Source of the DNA: Gammaproteobacteria bacterium
GTDB lineage: Bacteria; Pseudomonadota; Gammaproteobacteria; Xanthomonadales; SZUA-36
DNA length: 55,786 nucleotides
NCBI GenBank assembly: GCA_030428105.1
Contig: JAUIBE010000015.1
Span: 1-55,786 of the forward strand
Reading direction: 5' to 3'
Shown: positions 37,731 to 45,822 of the stretch, one piece after another
How the letters are laid out: each line of letters starts with the position of its first letter
Position numbering within the stretch: the stretch's first letter is position 1
Position numbers and translations under genes: made by a program
The notes under the pieces: generated by a model
The model's input: only the letters and a program-made list of their open reading frames with translations
Databases searched by the model: none
Told to the model about the DNA's origin: nothing

Positions 37731-39005
37731 TTAACCGGCGATGGTGGTTAGCACACCGGCGATGGTTGCGGTCATCATGGTGGCCAGCGTGCCGCCCAGC
37801 ACGGCATACAGCCCAAGGCGTGCGAGGTCAGGCTTGCGGTTGGGCGCCAGTCCGCCGATGCCACCAATCTGGATGGCAATCGAGGAGAAGTTGGCAAAGC
37901 CACACAGCGCGTAGGTGGAGACCAGCACCGCCTTGTCAGACATCGTGTCTTTCAGCGCATTGAGGTTCGAATAGGCGACGAATTCGTTGGTCACCGCCTT
38001 GGTGCCGATCAGGCCACCCACCGTCACCGCATCCTGCCACGGCACGCCGATCACCCAGGCCAGCGGGGCCAGGATATAGCCAAGAATCACCGACAGGCTC
38101 AGCGGCTGGCCGGCCAGTTGCTCCAGGCCGGTGATGTTGCCCAGCCATGCCAGCGGGTAGTCGATCATGGCGATCAGGGCGATAAACGCGAGGAGCATGC
38201 CGCCCACGTTCAGAGCCAGGCGCACGCCGTCGCCGGCACCGTTGGCGGCGGCTTCAATCACGTTGCCGGCCGTTTTTTCCACTTCCAGCTTCACATTGCC
38301 CTTGGTCAGGGATTCTTCCACTTCCGGCTTGAGAATCTTGGCAATCACGATGGTGGCAGGCGCCGCCATCACGCTGGCCGCCAGCAGGTGGCGGGCGTAG
38401 AACAGGCGGGCGGCCTCGTCGCCGCCGCCCAGCATGGCGATGTAAGCGGCCAGCACCGCGCCGGCGATGGTGGCCATGCCGCCCACCATCATGGTGAACA
38501 GCTCGGATTCGGTCATCCGCGCAATGTAGGGGCGAACCACCAGCGGTGCCTCGGTTTGGCCGACAAACACGTTGGCCGCCACGGAAAGAGACTCACCGCC
38601 GCTGACGCGCAGAATCTTCAGCATCACCCAGGCCATGCCCTGGACGATCTTCTGCATGATGCCCAGGTGGTACAAAACGGCCATCAGCGAGGCGAAGAAA
38701 ATAATGGTGGGCAACACCTGGAAGGCAAACACGAAACCGAAGCTGTCAATGCTGGCCAGGTCGCCAAAGATAAAGCGCGCACCATCCAGCGCGAAACCAA
38801 TGATGGCGACAAAGATCTTGCTGAGGAAATCGAAAACCTCGCGTCCACCCGGCACCAGGATCACCAGGATGGCGAAGAACAGTTGCAGGCCGATGCCGGC
38901 GGCCACCAGCTTCCAGTCGATCGCTTTTTTGTTGGGACAAATCACCCAGGCCAGGCTAACCAGGACGGTCAGGCCGAACATTCCGAACAAGATGGTGCCT
39001 AGCAT
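37731..39005 (-). CDS. Concentrative nucleoside transporter (NupC/CNT family)
   Basis: A 424-residue inner-membrane nucleoside:cation symporter. It shows the N-terminal segment (GMFGLTVLVSLAWVICPNKKAIDWK), GQTEAPLVVRPYIARMTESELFTMMVGGMATIAGAVLAAY with the CNT signature, and the C-terminal ATKAVTNEFVAY-like stretch (GTKAVTNEFVAYSNL) and YALCGFANFSSIAIQIGGIG. The family imports nucleosides with sodium or protons. Confidence 0.93.
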   Translation of the reverse strand: MLGTILFGMFGLTVLVSLAWVICPNKKAIDWKLVAAGIGLQLFFAILVILVPGGREVFDFLSKIFVAIIGFALDGARFIFGDLASIDSFGFVFAFQVLPTIIFFASLMAVLYHLGIMQKIVQGMAWVMLKILRVSGGESLSVAANVFVGQTEAPLVVRPYIARMTESELFTMMVGGMATIAGAVLAAYIAMLGGGDEAARLFYARHLLAASVMAAPATIVIAKILKPEVEESLTKGNVKLEVEKTAGNVIEAAANGAGDGVRLALNVGGMLLAFIALIAMIDYPLAWLGNITGLEQLAGQPLSLSVILGYILAPLAWVIGVPWQDAVTVGGLIGTKAVTNEFVAYSNLNALKDTMSDKAVLVSTYALCGFANFSSIAIQIGGIGGLAPNRKPDLARLGLYAVLGGTLATMMTATIAGVLTTIAG

Positions 39006-39088
39006 GGAGAGCCCTCTATTTGTTTTCCCGGCAATGTATAGAGTTTAGTGGTTGCAGGCAAACCACTGCCGAAAGCGCGCCGTGAGCG

Positions 39089-40456
39089 CTAAATCTCGAT
39101 GCCCACCCATTTCCGCGCATGCCATTGCTGTGCGCACACCAGGGCCTGGCCGGCGCGGTAAATCGCGTTCACCAGCCAAACGCCCAGCAAGCCATAGCCG
39201 AGCACCGGGCCCACCAGGTAAGCCAGCGGCAGGAAGAATCCCCACTGCGCTGTAACCGATATCCACATGCTGCGGCGGGTGTCGCCGGCGCCGATCAGCG
39301 CGTTCATCAGCACCATGCCCATGGTGTCGAAGCCGATGGCCAGCGCCCACAGGATCATCGGCAGGTGCGCCAGGTCAGCGGTTTCAGGGTTGGTGAGGAA
39401 GAAACCCAGGATCGGCCGGGCCAGCGGAATCAGTATCAACCCCAGGACCAGGCCGTATATGGCGGTGAGGGCAGCTGCGTCCCAGCCCCAACGCGCGGCA
39501 TCTTCCACGTCTTTCCTGCCCAATGCGTTACCCACCAGCGTGGTGGCGGCCAGGGCGATGCCGAAGGCCGGCAAAATTGCGGTGATGTGGAACGTCATCA
39601 GGACGTTTACCGCAGCGACTTCCGCGGTGCCAATGTGGCCGACAATCCATACCAGGGTTACCAGGCCTGCAGAGAAAAACAGTTGCTGCATGCTGGCCGG
39701 GAACGACAGTTTCAGTTGTTGCCACAGGGTGTGTCGCGATGGAATCGCCTGCAGGAATCCCTTGTCGCGCGCGTGGCGCCAGCCGTAGAAAAAGTAGATG
39801 GCGGTACCGCAGAATACCGAGATGGTGGTGGCCAGCCCGGCGCCGTAGACACCCAGCTCCGGTGCGCCCAGGTTGCCAAAGATCAGCACCCAGTTCAGGA
39901 AGATGTTGATCAGGTGCATGATGACGATGGTCTTCAGGTACACCCCCGTCAGGTGAATGGCGCTCCAGTAGCCGCGGAAGGAGAAGTTGATTCCCACGGC
40001 CACCATCGAAGCCAGGCGGACCTGCAGGTAGCTGGTTCCCAGCAGGACGACTTGCGGGTCGTCGGAAAGAAAGGTGAATGCCCACGGCGCCGCCCAGATC
40101 AGCACGGCGCAAAGCGGCAGTCCGATCAGCAAAGCCAGGATCAATCCGCCGTTCAGCGGAATCGCGGTTTCAGAGTGGCGCTTCTCGCCCAGGCGACGAG
40201 CGGCCAGCGCCTGGACACCGGCAGACAGCCCAAGGATGAACGAGATCGCGAGGTAGGAAGAAAAGCTGCCTATGCCGGTTGCTGCCAGGGCGGCGTCGCC
40301 GAGGCGGCCCACCATGCCGATGTCCACCAGGTTGAGAATATTCTGCGACATCATCCCGCCCATGATGGGCAGGGCGATCGCCCAGATGCGGGCGCGGCGC
40401 TCCTTCGGTGGAATGAATGGGGTCAGAGTAAAGTGCCGGAGTCTGGACTCTGGCAC
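39089..40456 (-). CDS. MATE-family efflux transporter
   Basis: A MATE (multidrug and toxin extrusion) carrier of about 455 residues with 12 hydrophobic segments, including RIWAIALPIMGGMMSQNILNLVDIGMVGRLGDAALAA at the N-terminus. The start is uncertain. A palindrome (40419-40470) covers the expected start region, and the best in-frame codon is a GTG at 40456, one base after the prfC stop. The first ATG (40363) would cut into the first membrane helix. The frame is open to 40474. The native start may have been replaced by the palindrome. Confidence 0.85.
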   Translation of the reverse strand: MPESRLRHFTLTPFIPPKERRARIWAIALPIMGGMMSQNILNLVDIGMVGRLGDAALAATGIGSFSSYLAISFILGLSAGVQALAARRLGEKRHSETAIPLNGGLILALLIGLPLCAVLIWAAPWAFTFLSDDPQVVLLGTSYLQVRLASMVAVGINFSFRGYWSAIHLTGVYLKTIVIMHLINIFLNWVLIFGNLGAPELGVYGAGLATTISVFCGTAIYFFYGWRHARDKGFLQAIPSRHTLWQQLKLSFPASMQQLFFSAGLVTLVWIVGHIGTAEVAAVNVLMTFHITAILPAFGIALAATTLVGNALGRKDVEDAARWGWDAAALTAIYGLVLGLILIPLARPILGFFLTNPETADLAHLPMILWALAIGFDTMGMVLMNALIGAGDTRRSMWISVTAQWGFFLPLAYLVGPVLGYGLLGVWLVNAIYRAGQALVCAQQWHARKWVGIEI

Positions 40457-40470
40457 TTTACTCTGACCCC
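40419..40470. repeat. Near-perfect palindrome shared by the prfC 3' end and MATE 5' end
   Basis: GGGGTCAGAGTAAAGTGCC (40419-40437) is perfectly complementary to 40452-40470, and GAGTC/GACTC inside extend the hairpin to almost the whole length. GGGGTCAGAGTAAAGTG is a repeat string I recall from many proteobacterial genomes. It supplies the last codons and stop of prfC (Gly-Ser-Glu-stop) and the only good start codon of the MATE gene. Confidence 0.8.
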
Positions 40471-42074
40471 GCAAAAATCGTGGTTTCGCGCGTCTTGGCG
40501 AATTCCAGGTCCGGCCAGCGCTCTTCGGTAAGTTGCAGGTTCACCCGGCTGGGCGCCAGGTAAACCAGTTGGTCGGCGGCATCCAGCGCCACGTGCTGGC
40601 CGAGTTTGGCCGAGAAGTCATCCAGCTTCTTGCGGTCATCGCAGCGCACCCAGCGTGCGGTGTCGATATTCACCTGCTCGAAAATGGCGTCGACGTTGTA
40701 TTCGTTCTTCAGCCGGTAGGCCACCACCTCGAACTGCAGCACGCCCACCGCGCCCAGGATCAGGTCGTTGTTGTGAATAGGGCGGAAGAACTGGGTGGCG
40801 CCTTCTTCGGAAAGCTGCTCCAGGCCCTTCTGCAGCTGCTTCAGCTTCAGCGGGTCACGCAGGCGCGCGCGGCGGAACATTTCCGGCGCGAAGTTGGGGA
40901 TGCCGGTGAACTGCAGCGATTCGCCCTCGGTGAAGGTGTCGCCAATCGAAATGGTGCCGTGGTTGTGCAGGCCGACAATGTCGCCCGCCCAGGCCGATTC
41001 CACCTGCTCGCGGTCCTGGGCCATGAAGGTCAGGGCGTTGGCGGCTTTGATCTCTTTGCCAAGCCGCACGTGGTGCATTTTCATGCCGGAAGCGAATTTT
41101 CCGGAACACACCCGCATAAAGGCCACGCGGTCGCGGTGGGCCGGGTCCATGTTTGCCTGGATCTTGAACACGAAGCCGGTGAGTTTTGGCTCAGTGGCCG
41201 TAACGGTGCGCCCCACCGTGTTTCGTTCGGCTGGTGGCGGCGCGTTCTCCACGAAGGCGTCAAGCAGCGGTGTCACGCCAAAGTTGTTGATCGCGGAACC
41301 AAAGAACACCGGAGTTTGCTTTCCGGCGAGGTAGGCTTCCTTGTCGAAGGCGTGGCTGGCGCCCTTCACCAGCTCGATCTCGTCGCGCAGCTCGTCGGCG
41401 TCCGGGCCCAGTCTTTCAGTTAACCTCGGGTCATCCAGGCCATCAAGCACCTCGGCCTGCTGGCTGACGTAGTTCTTGCCGGATTCGTACAGCAGCACCT
41501 GGTCATCAAGCAGGTGATAAACACCCTTGAGGCGCTTGCCCATGCCAATCGGCCAGGTCACCGGCGCGCACTGGATGCCCAGCACAGATTCCACTTCGTC
41601 CAGCAACTCCAGCGGCTCGCGGCCCTCGCGGTCCAGCTTGTTAATAAACGTGAAAATCGGCGTATCGCGCATGCGGCAGATTTCCATCAGGCGGATGGTG
41701 CGATCCTCCACGCCCTTGGCGCAGTCAATCACCATCAACGCTGAGTCCACCGCGGTCAGGGTGCGATAGGTGTCCTCGCCAAAGTCGGCGTGGCCCGGTG
41801 TATCAAGCAGGTTGACCACGCGGTCGTGGTACTTGAACTGCATCACCGAGCTGGTCACCGAGATGCCGCGCTCCTGCTCCATCTTCATCCAGTCGGAAGT
41901 GGCGTGGCGCGCCGCCTTCTTCGACTTCACCGCGCCCGCCATCTGGATGGCTCCACCGAACAGCAGCAACTTTTCAGTCAGCGTGGTCTTGCCCGCATCC
42001 GGGTGAGAAATGATCGCAAACGTACGCCGCCGAGCGACTTCTTCGCGAATCTGGTTTTCTAGCGATTTGGACAT
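40458..42074 (-). CDS. prfC: Peptide chain release factor 3
   Basis: A 538-residue translational GTPase that removes RF1/RF2 from the ribosome after peptide release. It shows G1 [16 protein letters not shown]2 around GISVTSS, G3 [14 protein letters not shown] and G4 [10 protein letters not shown], then domains II-III. The C-terminus ends ...[11 protein letters not shown], where the last three residues and stop are encoded by the palindrome at 40419-40470; the E. coli protein is slightly shorter (529). It is transcribed leftwards ahead of the MATE gene. Confidence 0.96.
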   Translation of the reverse strand: MSKSLENQIREEVARRRTFAIISHPDAGKTTLTEKLLLFGGAIQMAGAVKSKKAARHATSDWMKMEQERGISVTSSVMQFKYHDRVVNLLDTPGHADFGEDTYRTLTAVDSALMVIDCAKGVEDRTIRLMEICRMRDTPIFTFINKLDREGREPLELLDEVESVLGIQCAPVTWPIGMGKRLKGVYHLLDDQVLLYESGKNYVSQQAEVLDGLDDPRLTERLGPDADELRDEIELVKGASHAFDKEAYLAGKQTPVFFGSAINNFGVTPLLDAFVENAPPPAERNTVGRTVTATEPKLTGFVFKIQANMDPAHRDRVAFMRVCSGKFASGMKMHHVRLGKEIKAANALTFMAQDREQVESAWAGDIVGLHNHGTISIGDTFTEGESLQFTGIPNFAPEMFRRARLRDPLKLKQLQKGLEQLSEEGATQFFRPIHNNDLILGAVGVLQFEVVAYRLKNEYNVDAIFEQVNIDTARWVRCDDRKKLDDFSAKLGQHVALDAADQLVYLAPSRVNLQLTEERWPDLEFAKTRETTIFAGSE

Positions 42075-42232
42075 GCGGAGCCTGGTGCGTGGCGCGGGTT
42101 TGTGCGCCGAATTGTGTGCCTTGGAAAAGCGCGAAATTTTACCAGAACGCGCGGGTTTCGTTTCATTTCCCCACGAGGTTGCCGTTCAAATTTCCCCGCT
42201 GTCATGCAGCGCCTCCAAACAATCGGGCGAGT

Positions 42233-42331
42233 GGCCAGGGAACCCTTCCCCGAGACCCGCCGTGAATACATCCTTGTAGGCTCGGATGAAACATCCCTGT
42301 TTCATACGGTCCCGGGGAAGGGTTCCCAGCC
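42233..42331 (-). repeat. Multi-hairpin GGA-loop element, copy 6 (minus orientation)
   Basis: On the minus strand the outer arms GGCTGGGAACCCTTCCCCGG... (42331 side) and complement (42233 side) pair with two G-U and one bulge. P2 is ATGAAAC-AGGGAT-GTTTCAT. P3 is TAC-AAGGAT-GTA, giving UACAAGGAUGU in RNA. Stem sequences differ from the CTTAAAT copies but both GGA loops remain. It sits 12 bases from copy 7, in opposite orientation, in the 429-base gap between prfC and the M23 peptidase gene. Confidence 0.75.
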
Positions 42332-42342
42332 CACCCGCTGGC

Positions 42343-42448
42343 GGGAGGTGGAATAGCTTCTTACAGAACTGTTTGAAACAGGACGTTTCAAGCCAAGCCC
42401 CCAGGGAAGGGTTTACGGCGGGTTCTGGAAGAAGCTATTCCACCTCTC
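42343..42448 (+). repeat. Multi-hairpin GGA-loop element, copy 7
   Basis: Outer arms 42343-42369 and 42422-42448 (GGGAGGTGGAATAGCTTCTT... and complement) pair over 27 positions with one G-U and one A-G. P2 is TTGAAAC-AGGAC-GTTTCAA (42373-42391). P3 is CCC-AGGGAA-GGG. There is no P4. The rest of the prfC-M23 gap holds nothing else I can recognise. Confidence 0.75.
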
Positions 42449-42503
42449 GGCAGCCTGTGTCCCCCACCCCCATGCTACCCAGGTAAAACTTTCGCCAAAA
42501 TAA

Positions 42504-43463
42504 TTAGCGAAGGGGCAAGGTGCCTTCCAGCAGTTGCCGCGCCCGGGGTTCGCTGAGGCTGCCATCGGGCAGGGTAAATTTGAACGGCACCGAGATAATT
42601 TCCATGCCGATGTTCTGTTGGACCACGAAGTGCAAATGTGGCCCCGAACTAAACCCGGTATTCCCCGAACGCGCAATCTGCCGCCCGGCGCGCACATGCA
42701 GCCCGGGGCGCACATTGACGCTGGCCAGGTCGATGTGGGCATACACGCCCATGGTGCCGTCATCGTGCAGGATCACCACCCTGTTGGCGCGCTCCACGTA
42801 CTGCTGGCGGTTGGTGCCGCCGGCGTTAAAATCTTCTTCCACATCCATCACCGTGCCGGCGCGCGCGGCCAGCACCGGGGTGCCGATGGGCATGACGATA
42901 TCCACCGCATACTGGGCGTCAGGTCCGTGATGGGTAGCATCGCCGTTGAAACCCTGGCTGATCAGGTAGCTTTGCCCGGCCGGGAAGGGCGGTTCCATCA
43001 CCAGGCCGGTAACCGGCAGCGGGTTGGGTTTGCCCGGTGCCCAGCGGTAGTGCAGTCGATAGCTGAACGGCTTGCGCGGGTCGAGTGCGCCGATGCCCAG
43101 CACGGTTTCCATCTGCTGCGCCTGCAGCACGAAGCGCTTGGGGAGGATCGGCTCGGTGAGCACGTTTTCCGCCTCGCTCAGGCTCATTTCCACCTCCGCC
43201 GGGCCCCAGTAGCGGTTTTGAAGGGTGTACAGCGGGTTGTGCTGGCTGCCTTCCTGGCGCAGCGTAATGCGCGGCTCGGGGTCGCGCTCCATGAAAACGG
43301 TGTCGAATTCTTCCTGGTCGGCTGGTAGGCGGTCGGTGAAGTGCCAGATGCCATCCTCGTCCTGGTACTTGTAGATGTTGTCGGCAAGCGCGGGCGCGGC
43401 GACCAGCGCCGCGATCAGCAGCGGAATCAGTCTGGGCATGTGGAAAATTCTGGGCTGGCTCAT
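42504..43463 (-). CDS. DUF4124 and M23-family metallopeptidase (LysM-less)
   Basis: A 319-residue secreted protein with a signal peptide (LLIAALVAAPALA), a DUF4124 domain (NIYKYQDEDGIWHFTDRLPAD, about 28-48) and a C-terminal LytM/M23 peptidase domain. The last has zinc ligands in THHGPDAQYAVDI (H and D) and GPHLHFVV (HxH), so it may be an active peptidoglycan endopeptidase; there is no LysM. AAGGAATG precedes the ATG at 43463; in-frame codons upstream of it lack support. It is separated from sdaA by repeat copy 8. Confidence 0.88.
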   Translation of the reverse strand: MSQPRIFHMPRLIPLLIAALVAAPALADNIYKYQDEDGIWHFTDRLPADQEEFDTVFMERDPEPRITLRQEGSQHNPLYTLQNRYWGPAEVEMSLSEAENVLTEPILPKRFVLQAQQMETVLGIGALDPRKPFSYRLHYRWAPGKPNPLPVTGLVMEPPFPAGQSYLISQGFNGDATHHGPDAQYAVDIVMPIGTPVLAARAGTVMDVEEDFNAGGTNRQQYVERANRVVILHDDGTMGVYAHIDLASVNVRPGLHVRAGRQIARSGNTGFSSGPHLHFVVQQNIGMEIISVPFKFTLPDGSLSEPRARQLLEGTLPLR

Positions 43464-43562
43464 TGCATTCCTTTGCAGATATGACCTTTGGATGCGTGAA
43501 AACATTCCTGCCTTGCGGTTCATGTTAACGCAAACGGGTCTCGTCGCAGCGCCTGCCTTCAA

Positions 43563-43669
43563 GCCGGGAGAGGTAGAGGACTTTCCGAAACCTTAAATGA
43601 CAGGACGTCATTTAAGAGCTACAGGGATGTATTCATGCGTGTTTTGGAAAGGCCTCTACCTCTTCCGGC
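43563..43669 (+). repeat. Multi-hairpin GGA-loop element, copy 8
   Basis: Outer arms 43563-43591 and 43641-43669 (GCCGGGAGAGGTAGAGGACT... and complement) pair over 29 positions with two G-U and one A-G. P2 is CTTAAATGAC-AGGAC-GTCATTTAAG (43592-43616), where the T-A pair of copy 1 is G-C. P3 is TAC-AGGGAT-GTA. It lies between the M23 peptidase gene and sdaA. Confidence 0.8.
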
Positions 43670-43700
43670 CAGACTGCATGGTGGAGTCAACGCTCTTTGG

Positions 43701-45074
43701 TTAACACTCAATCACGTTAACCGCCAACCCACCTCGCGAAGTTTCCTTGTAGTGCGCCTTCATGTCCGCGCCGGTATCGCGCATGGTCTTGATGACCTTG
43801 TCCAGCGAGACACGGTGCTTGCCATCGCCGCGAAAGGCCATGCGCTGGGCGTTGATGGCTTTCACCGCACCCATTGCGTTTCTTTCGATGCAGGGGATTT
43901 GCACCAGGCCACCCACCGGGTCGCAGGTCAGGCCCAGGTTGTGTTCCATGCCGATCTCGGCGGCGTTTTCTACCTGGGTCATGTTGCCGCCCATGGCGGC
44001 GGTCAGGCCACCGGCGGCCATGGAGCAGGCCACGCCTACCTCGCCCTGGCAGCCCACCTCGGCACCAGAGATGGAGGCGTTCTGCATGTACAGAATGCCG
44101 ATGGCGCCAGCGGTGAGGAGGAATTCGATGATGCCGTCGTCGCTGGCGCCGGGGATGAAACGGCGATAGTACTGGCCCACCGAAGGGATGATCCCGGCTG
44201 CACCGTTGGTGGGTGCGGTGACCACCCGTCCACCGGCGGCGTTTTCCTCGTTGACGGAAAGCGCAAACAGGTTCACCCAGTCGAGGGTGGAAAGCTGGTC
44301 GTCGGAGTGCGCCTGGTCGTTGAGTTCGCGGTACAGCCGTGGCGCGCGCCTTTGCACATTGAGACCGCCGGGCAACGTGCCTTCCTGGCGAAAGCCGCGC
44401 TCCATGCAGGCTTCCATTGCGCCCCAGATGCGCAGCAGGCCAGCGCGAATTTCTTGCGGCTCGCGCCAGGCTTTTTCGTTGGCCAGCATGACTTCGGCGA
44501 TGCGCAGCTTGTTGCTGGCGCACAAGGCCAGCAACTCGTCGCCGGTGTTGAACGGGTAAGGCACATCGGTGGTGTCCTTGACGATGCGGTCTTTCGCCGC
44601 TTCGTCCAGGTTCACCACGAAGCCGCCGCCCACCGAGTAATACTCGCGCTGCAGCAGGGCCTCGCCATCGCCGTCAAAGGCTTCAAAGCGCATGCCGTTG
44701 GAGTGGTGGGGCAAGCGTTCGCGCTTGTTGAACTTGAGGTCCTGCTTTTCGCGGAAACGTATGGCCTTTGCTCCGCTGAGCTTGAGCGACTCGCCCTCGC
44801 GAATAGACGCCAGCCGGTCGTCGATGACGTCGGGGTCAATCTGGTCTGGAAGTTCGCCTTCCAGGCCCAGCATCACCGCCTTGTCGGTGCCATGGCCGCG
44901 GCCGGTATGGGCCAATGAGCCGAACAGGGTGACCTGGACACGCTCCACGGCATCCAGCGCCTCATGCTCGGCCAGGCGGCGCACGAACGTGCACGCCGCT
45001 TTCATCGGGCCCACGGTGTGTGAACTGGATGGGCCAATGCCAATTTTGAACAGGTCGAAAACGCTGACAGCCAT
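43701..45074 (-). CDS. sdaA: L-serine ammonia-lyase, single-chain iron-sulfur type
   Basis: A 457-residue enzyme converting L-serine to pyruvate and ammonia. The beta domain starts [24 protein letters not shown] (substrate and cluster region). The alpha domain contains [21 protein letters not shown] and [28 protein letters not shown], with the conserved Cys ligands of the 4Fe-4S cluster. The length fits SdaA/SdaB of E. coli (454). Confidence 0.96.
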   Translation of the reverse strand: MAVSVFDLFKIGIGPSSSHTVGPMKAACTFVRRLAEHEALDAVERVQVTLFGSLAHTGRGHGTDKAVMLGLEGELPDQIDPDVIDDRLASIREGESLKLSGAKAIRFREKQDLKFNKRERLPHHSNGMRFEAFDGDGEALLQREYYSVGGGFVVNLDEAAKDRIVKDTTDVPYPFNTGDELLALCASNKLRIAEVMLANEKAWREPQEIRAGLLRIWGAMEACMERGFRQEGTLPGGLNVQRRAPRLYRELNDQAHSDDQLSTLDWVNLFALSVNEENAAGGRVVTAPTNGAAGIIPSVGQYYRRFIPGASDDGIIEFLLTAGAIGILYMQNASISGAEVGCQGEVGVACSMAAGGLTAAMGGNMTQVENAAEIGMEHNLGLTCDPVGGLVQIPCIERNAMGAVKAINAQRMAFRGDGKHRVSLDKVIKTMRDTGADMKAHYKETSRGGLAVNVIEC

Positions 45075-45172
45075 GTTGAAGATTCACCAGGTTAAAGCGG
45101 TTGTGCGCAGGCGGATTCTGAACCTGAGACAATGTGCATGCAAATTGCCGATGGACAAGTGTGGATCGAACA

Positions 45173-45415
45173 GTGGGTAAGCAACAAGGTGAACCCTGGC
45201 CGCTGTATACGCGTCCCGAATGCCACCTTTGCGAGGTGGCGGGGGCGATGCTGGAGGCCAGCGGCGCGAACTGGCGATACGTGAATATAGAGCCGCAGCT
45301 AGACCTGCTCAGGCGCTATGGCACTCGCGTTCCGGTGCTTGGGCGCCCTTCGGATGGCGCCGAGCTCGGTTGGCCGTTCGATGCTGAAGACCTGGCGGAT
45401 TTCCTCGAGGGCTAG
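45173..45415 (+). CDS. Glutaredoxin-family protein
   Basis: An 80-residue thioredoxin-fold protein: PLYTRPECHLCEVAGAMLEASGANWRYVNIEPQLDLLRRYGTRVPVLGRPSDGAELGWPFDAEDLADFL. The CHLC redox motif and cis-Pro in RVPVL match the DUF836/glutaredoxin-like family of small thiol proteins. A GTG at 45173 is the most likely start; the frame extends to GTG 45134. It overlaps the end of the convergent PspC-domain gene by 4 bases. Confidence 0.82.
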   Translation: MGKQQGEPWPLYTRPECHLCEVAGAMLEASGANWRYVNIEPQLDLLRRYGTRVPVLGRPSDGAELGWPFDAEDLADFLEG

Positions 45416-45723
45416 TGTGAATCGAAAGAATTTCTCGAGGTGGAAATGAATTTCTCCGTCCACTCGCGAATCATCACGCCCAGGCCCGAGAAGAAGCCCC
45501 GGGTGCGTACCTCGGTTTCTTTCAGGCACAGCCCGGCAATGATGTATGCCGCCACTACCGGCAAAGTCCAGATCAGGCCAAGGATCACCGCCGCTGCGCG
45601 CGTGATCCATGGTTCGCACTGGCAGCGCGCCGCCAGCGCTTTGCAGACGCCGAAAACAATGGGCTGCCCGGGACGTCCGTTCAAGGCGTTCTTGATGTCG
45701 TCTATGGTGTCGTCCTGTTTCAT
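45412..45723 (-). CDS. PspC-domain membrane protein
   Basis: A 103-residue protein with PIVFGVCKALAARCQCEPWITRAAAVILGLIWTLPVVAAYIIAGLCL, a PspC domain (membrane segments about 43-67), and a cytoplasmic C-terminal helix (MIREWTEKFISTSRNSF). PspC proteins take part in phage-shock or envelope-stress responses, but no pspA/B/F gene is in the window. CGGAGAA lies before the ATG at 45723. The much longer open frame running upstream to 46752 is antisense to the DAK2-DegV gene and not credible. Confidence 0.85.
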   Translation of the reverse strand: MKQDDTIDDIKNALNGRPGQPIVFGVCKALAARCQCEPWITRAAAVILGLIWTLPVVAAYIIAGLCLKETEVRTRGFFSGLGVMIREWTEKFISTSRNSFDSH

Positions 45724-45810
45724 TTGCCGTTCTCCGCATGACCGTGTGGAACTGCCACGGCTTAAATATGGGGCAAGCCCGCGCCTTTCGCATGCGACAG
45801 AAGTCACGTA

Positions 45811-45816
45811 TATGAT
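45811..45816 (+). promoter_or_regulatory. Possible -10 element of the DAK2-DegV gene
   Basis: TATGAT ends six bases before the ATG at 45823. A weak TTCGCA lies 18 bases upstream. With usual spacing transcription would start at the ATG itself, giving a leaderless message; no Shine-Dalgarno is seen. The same geometry occurs at 3595-3603. Confidence 0.4.
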
Positions 45817-45822
45817 TTCGCC

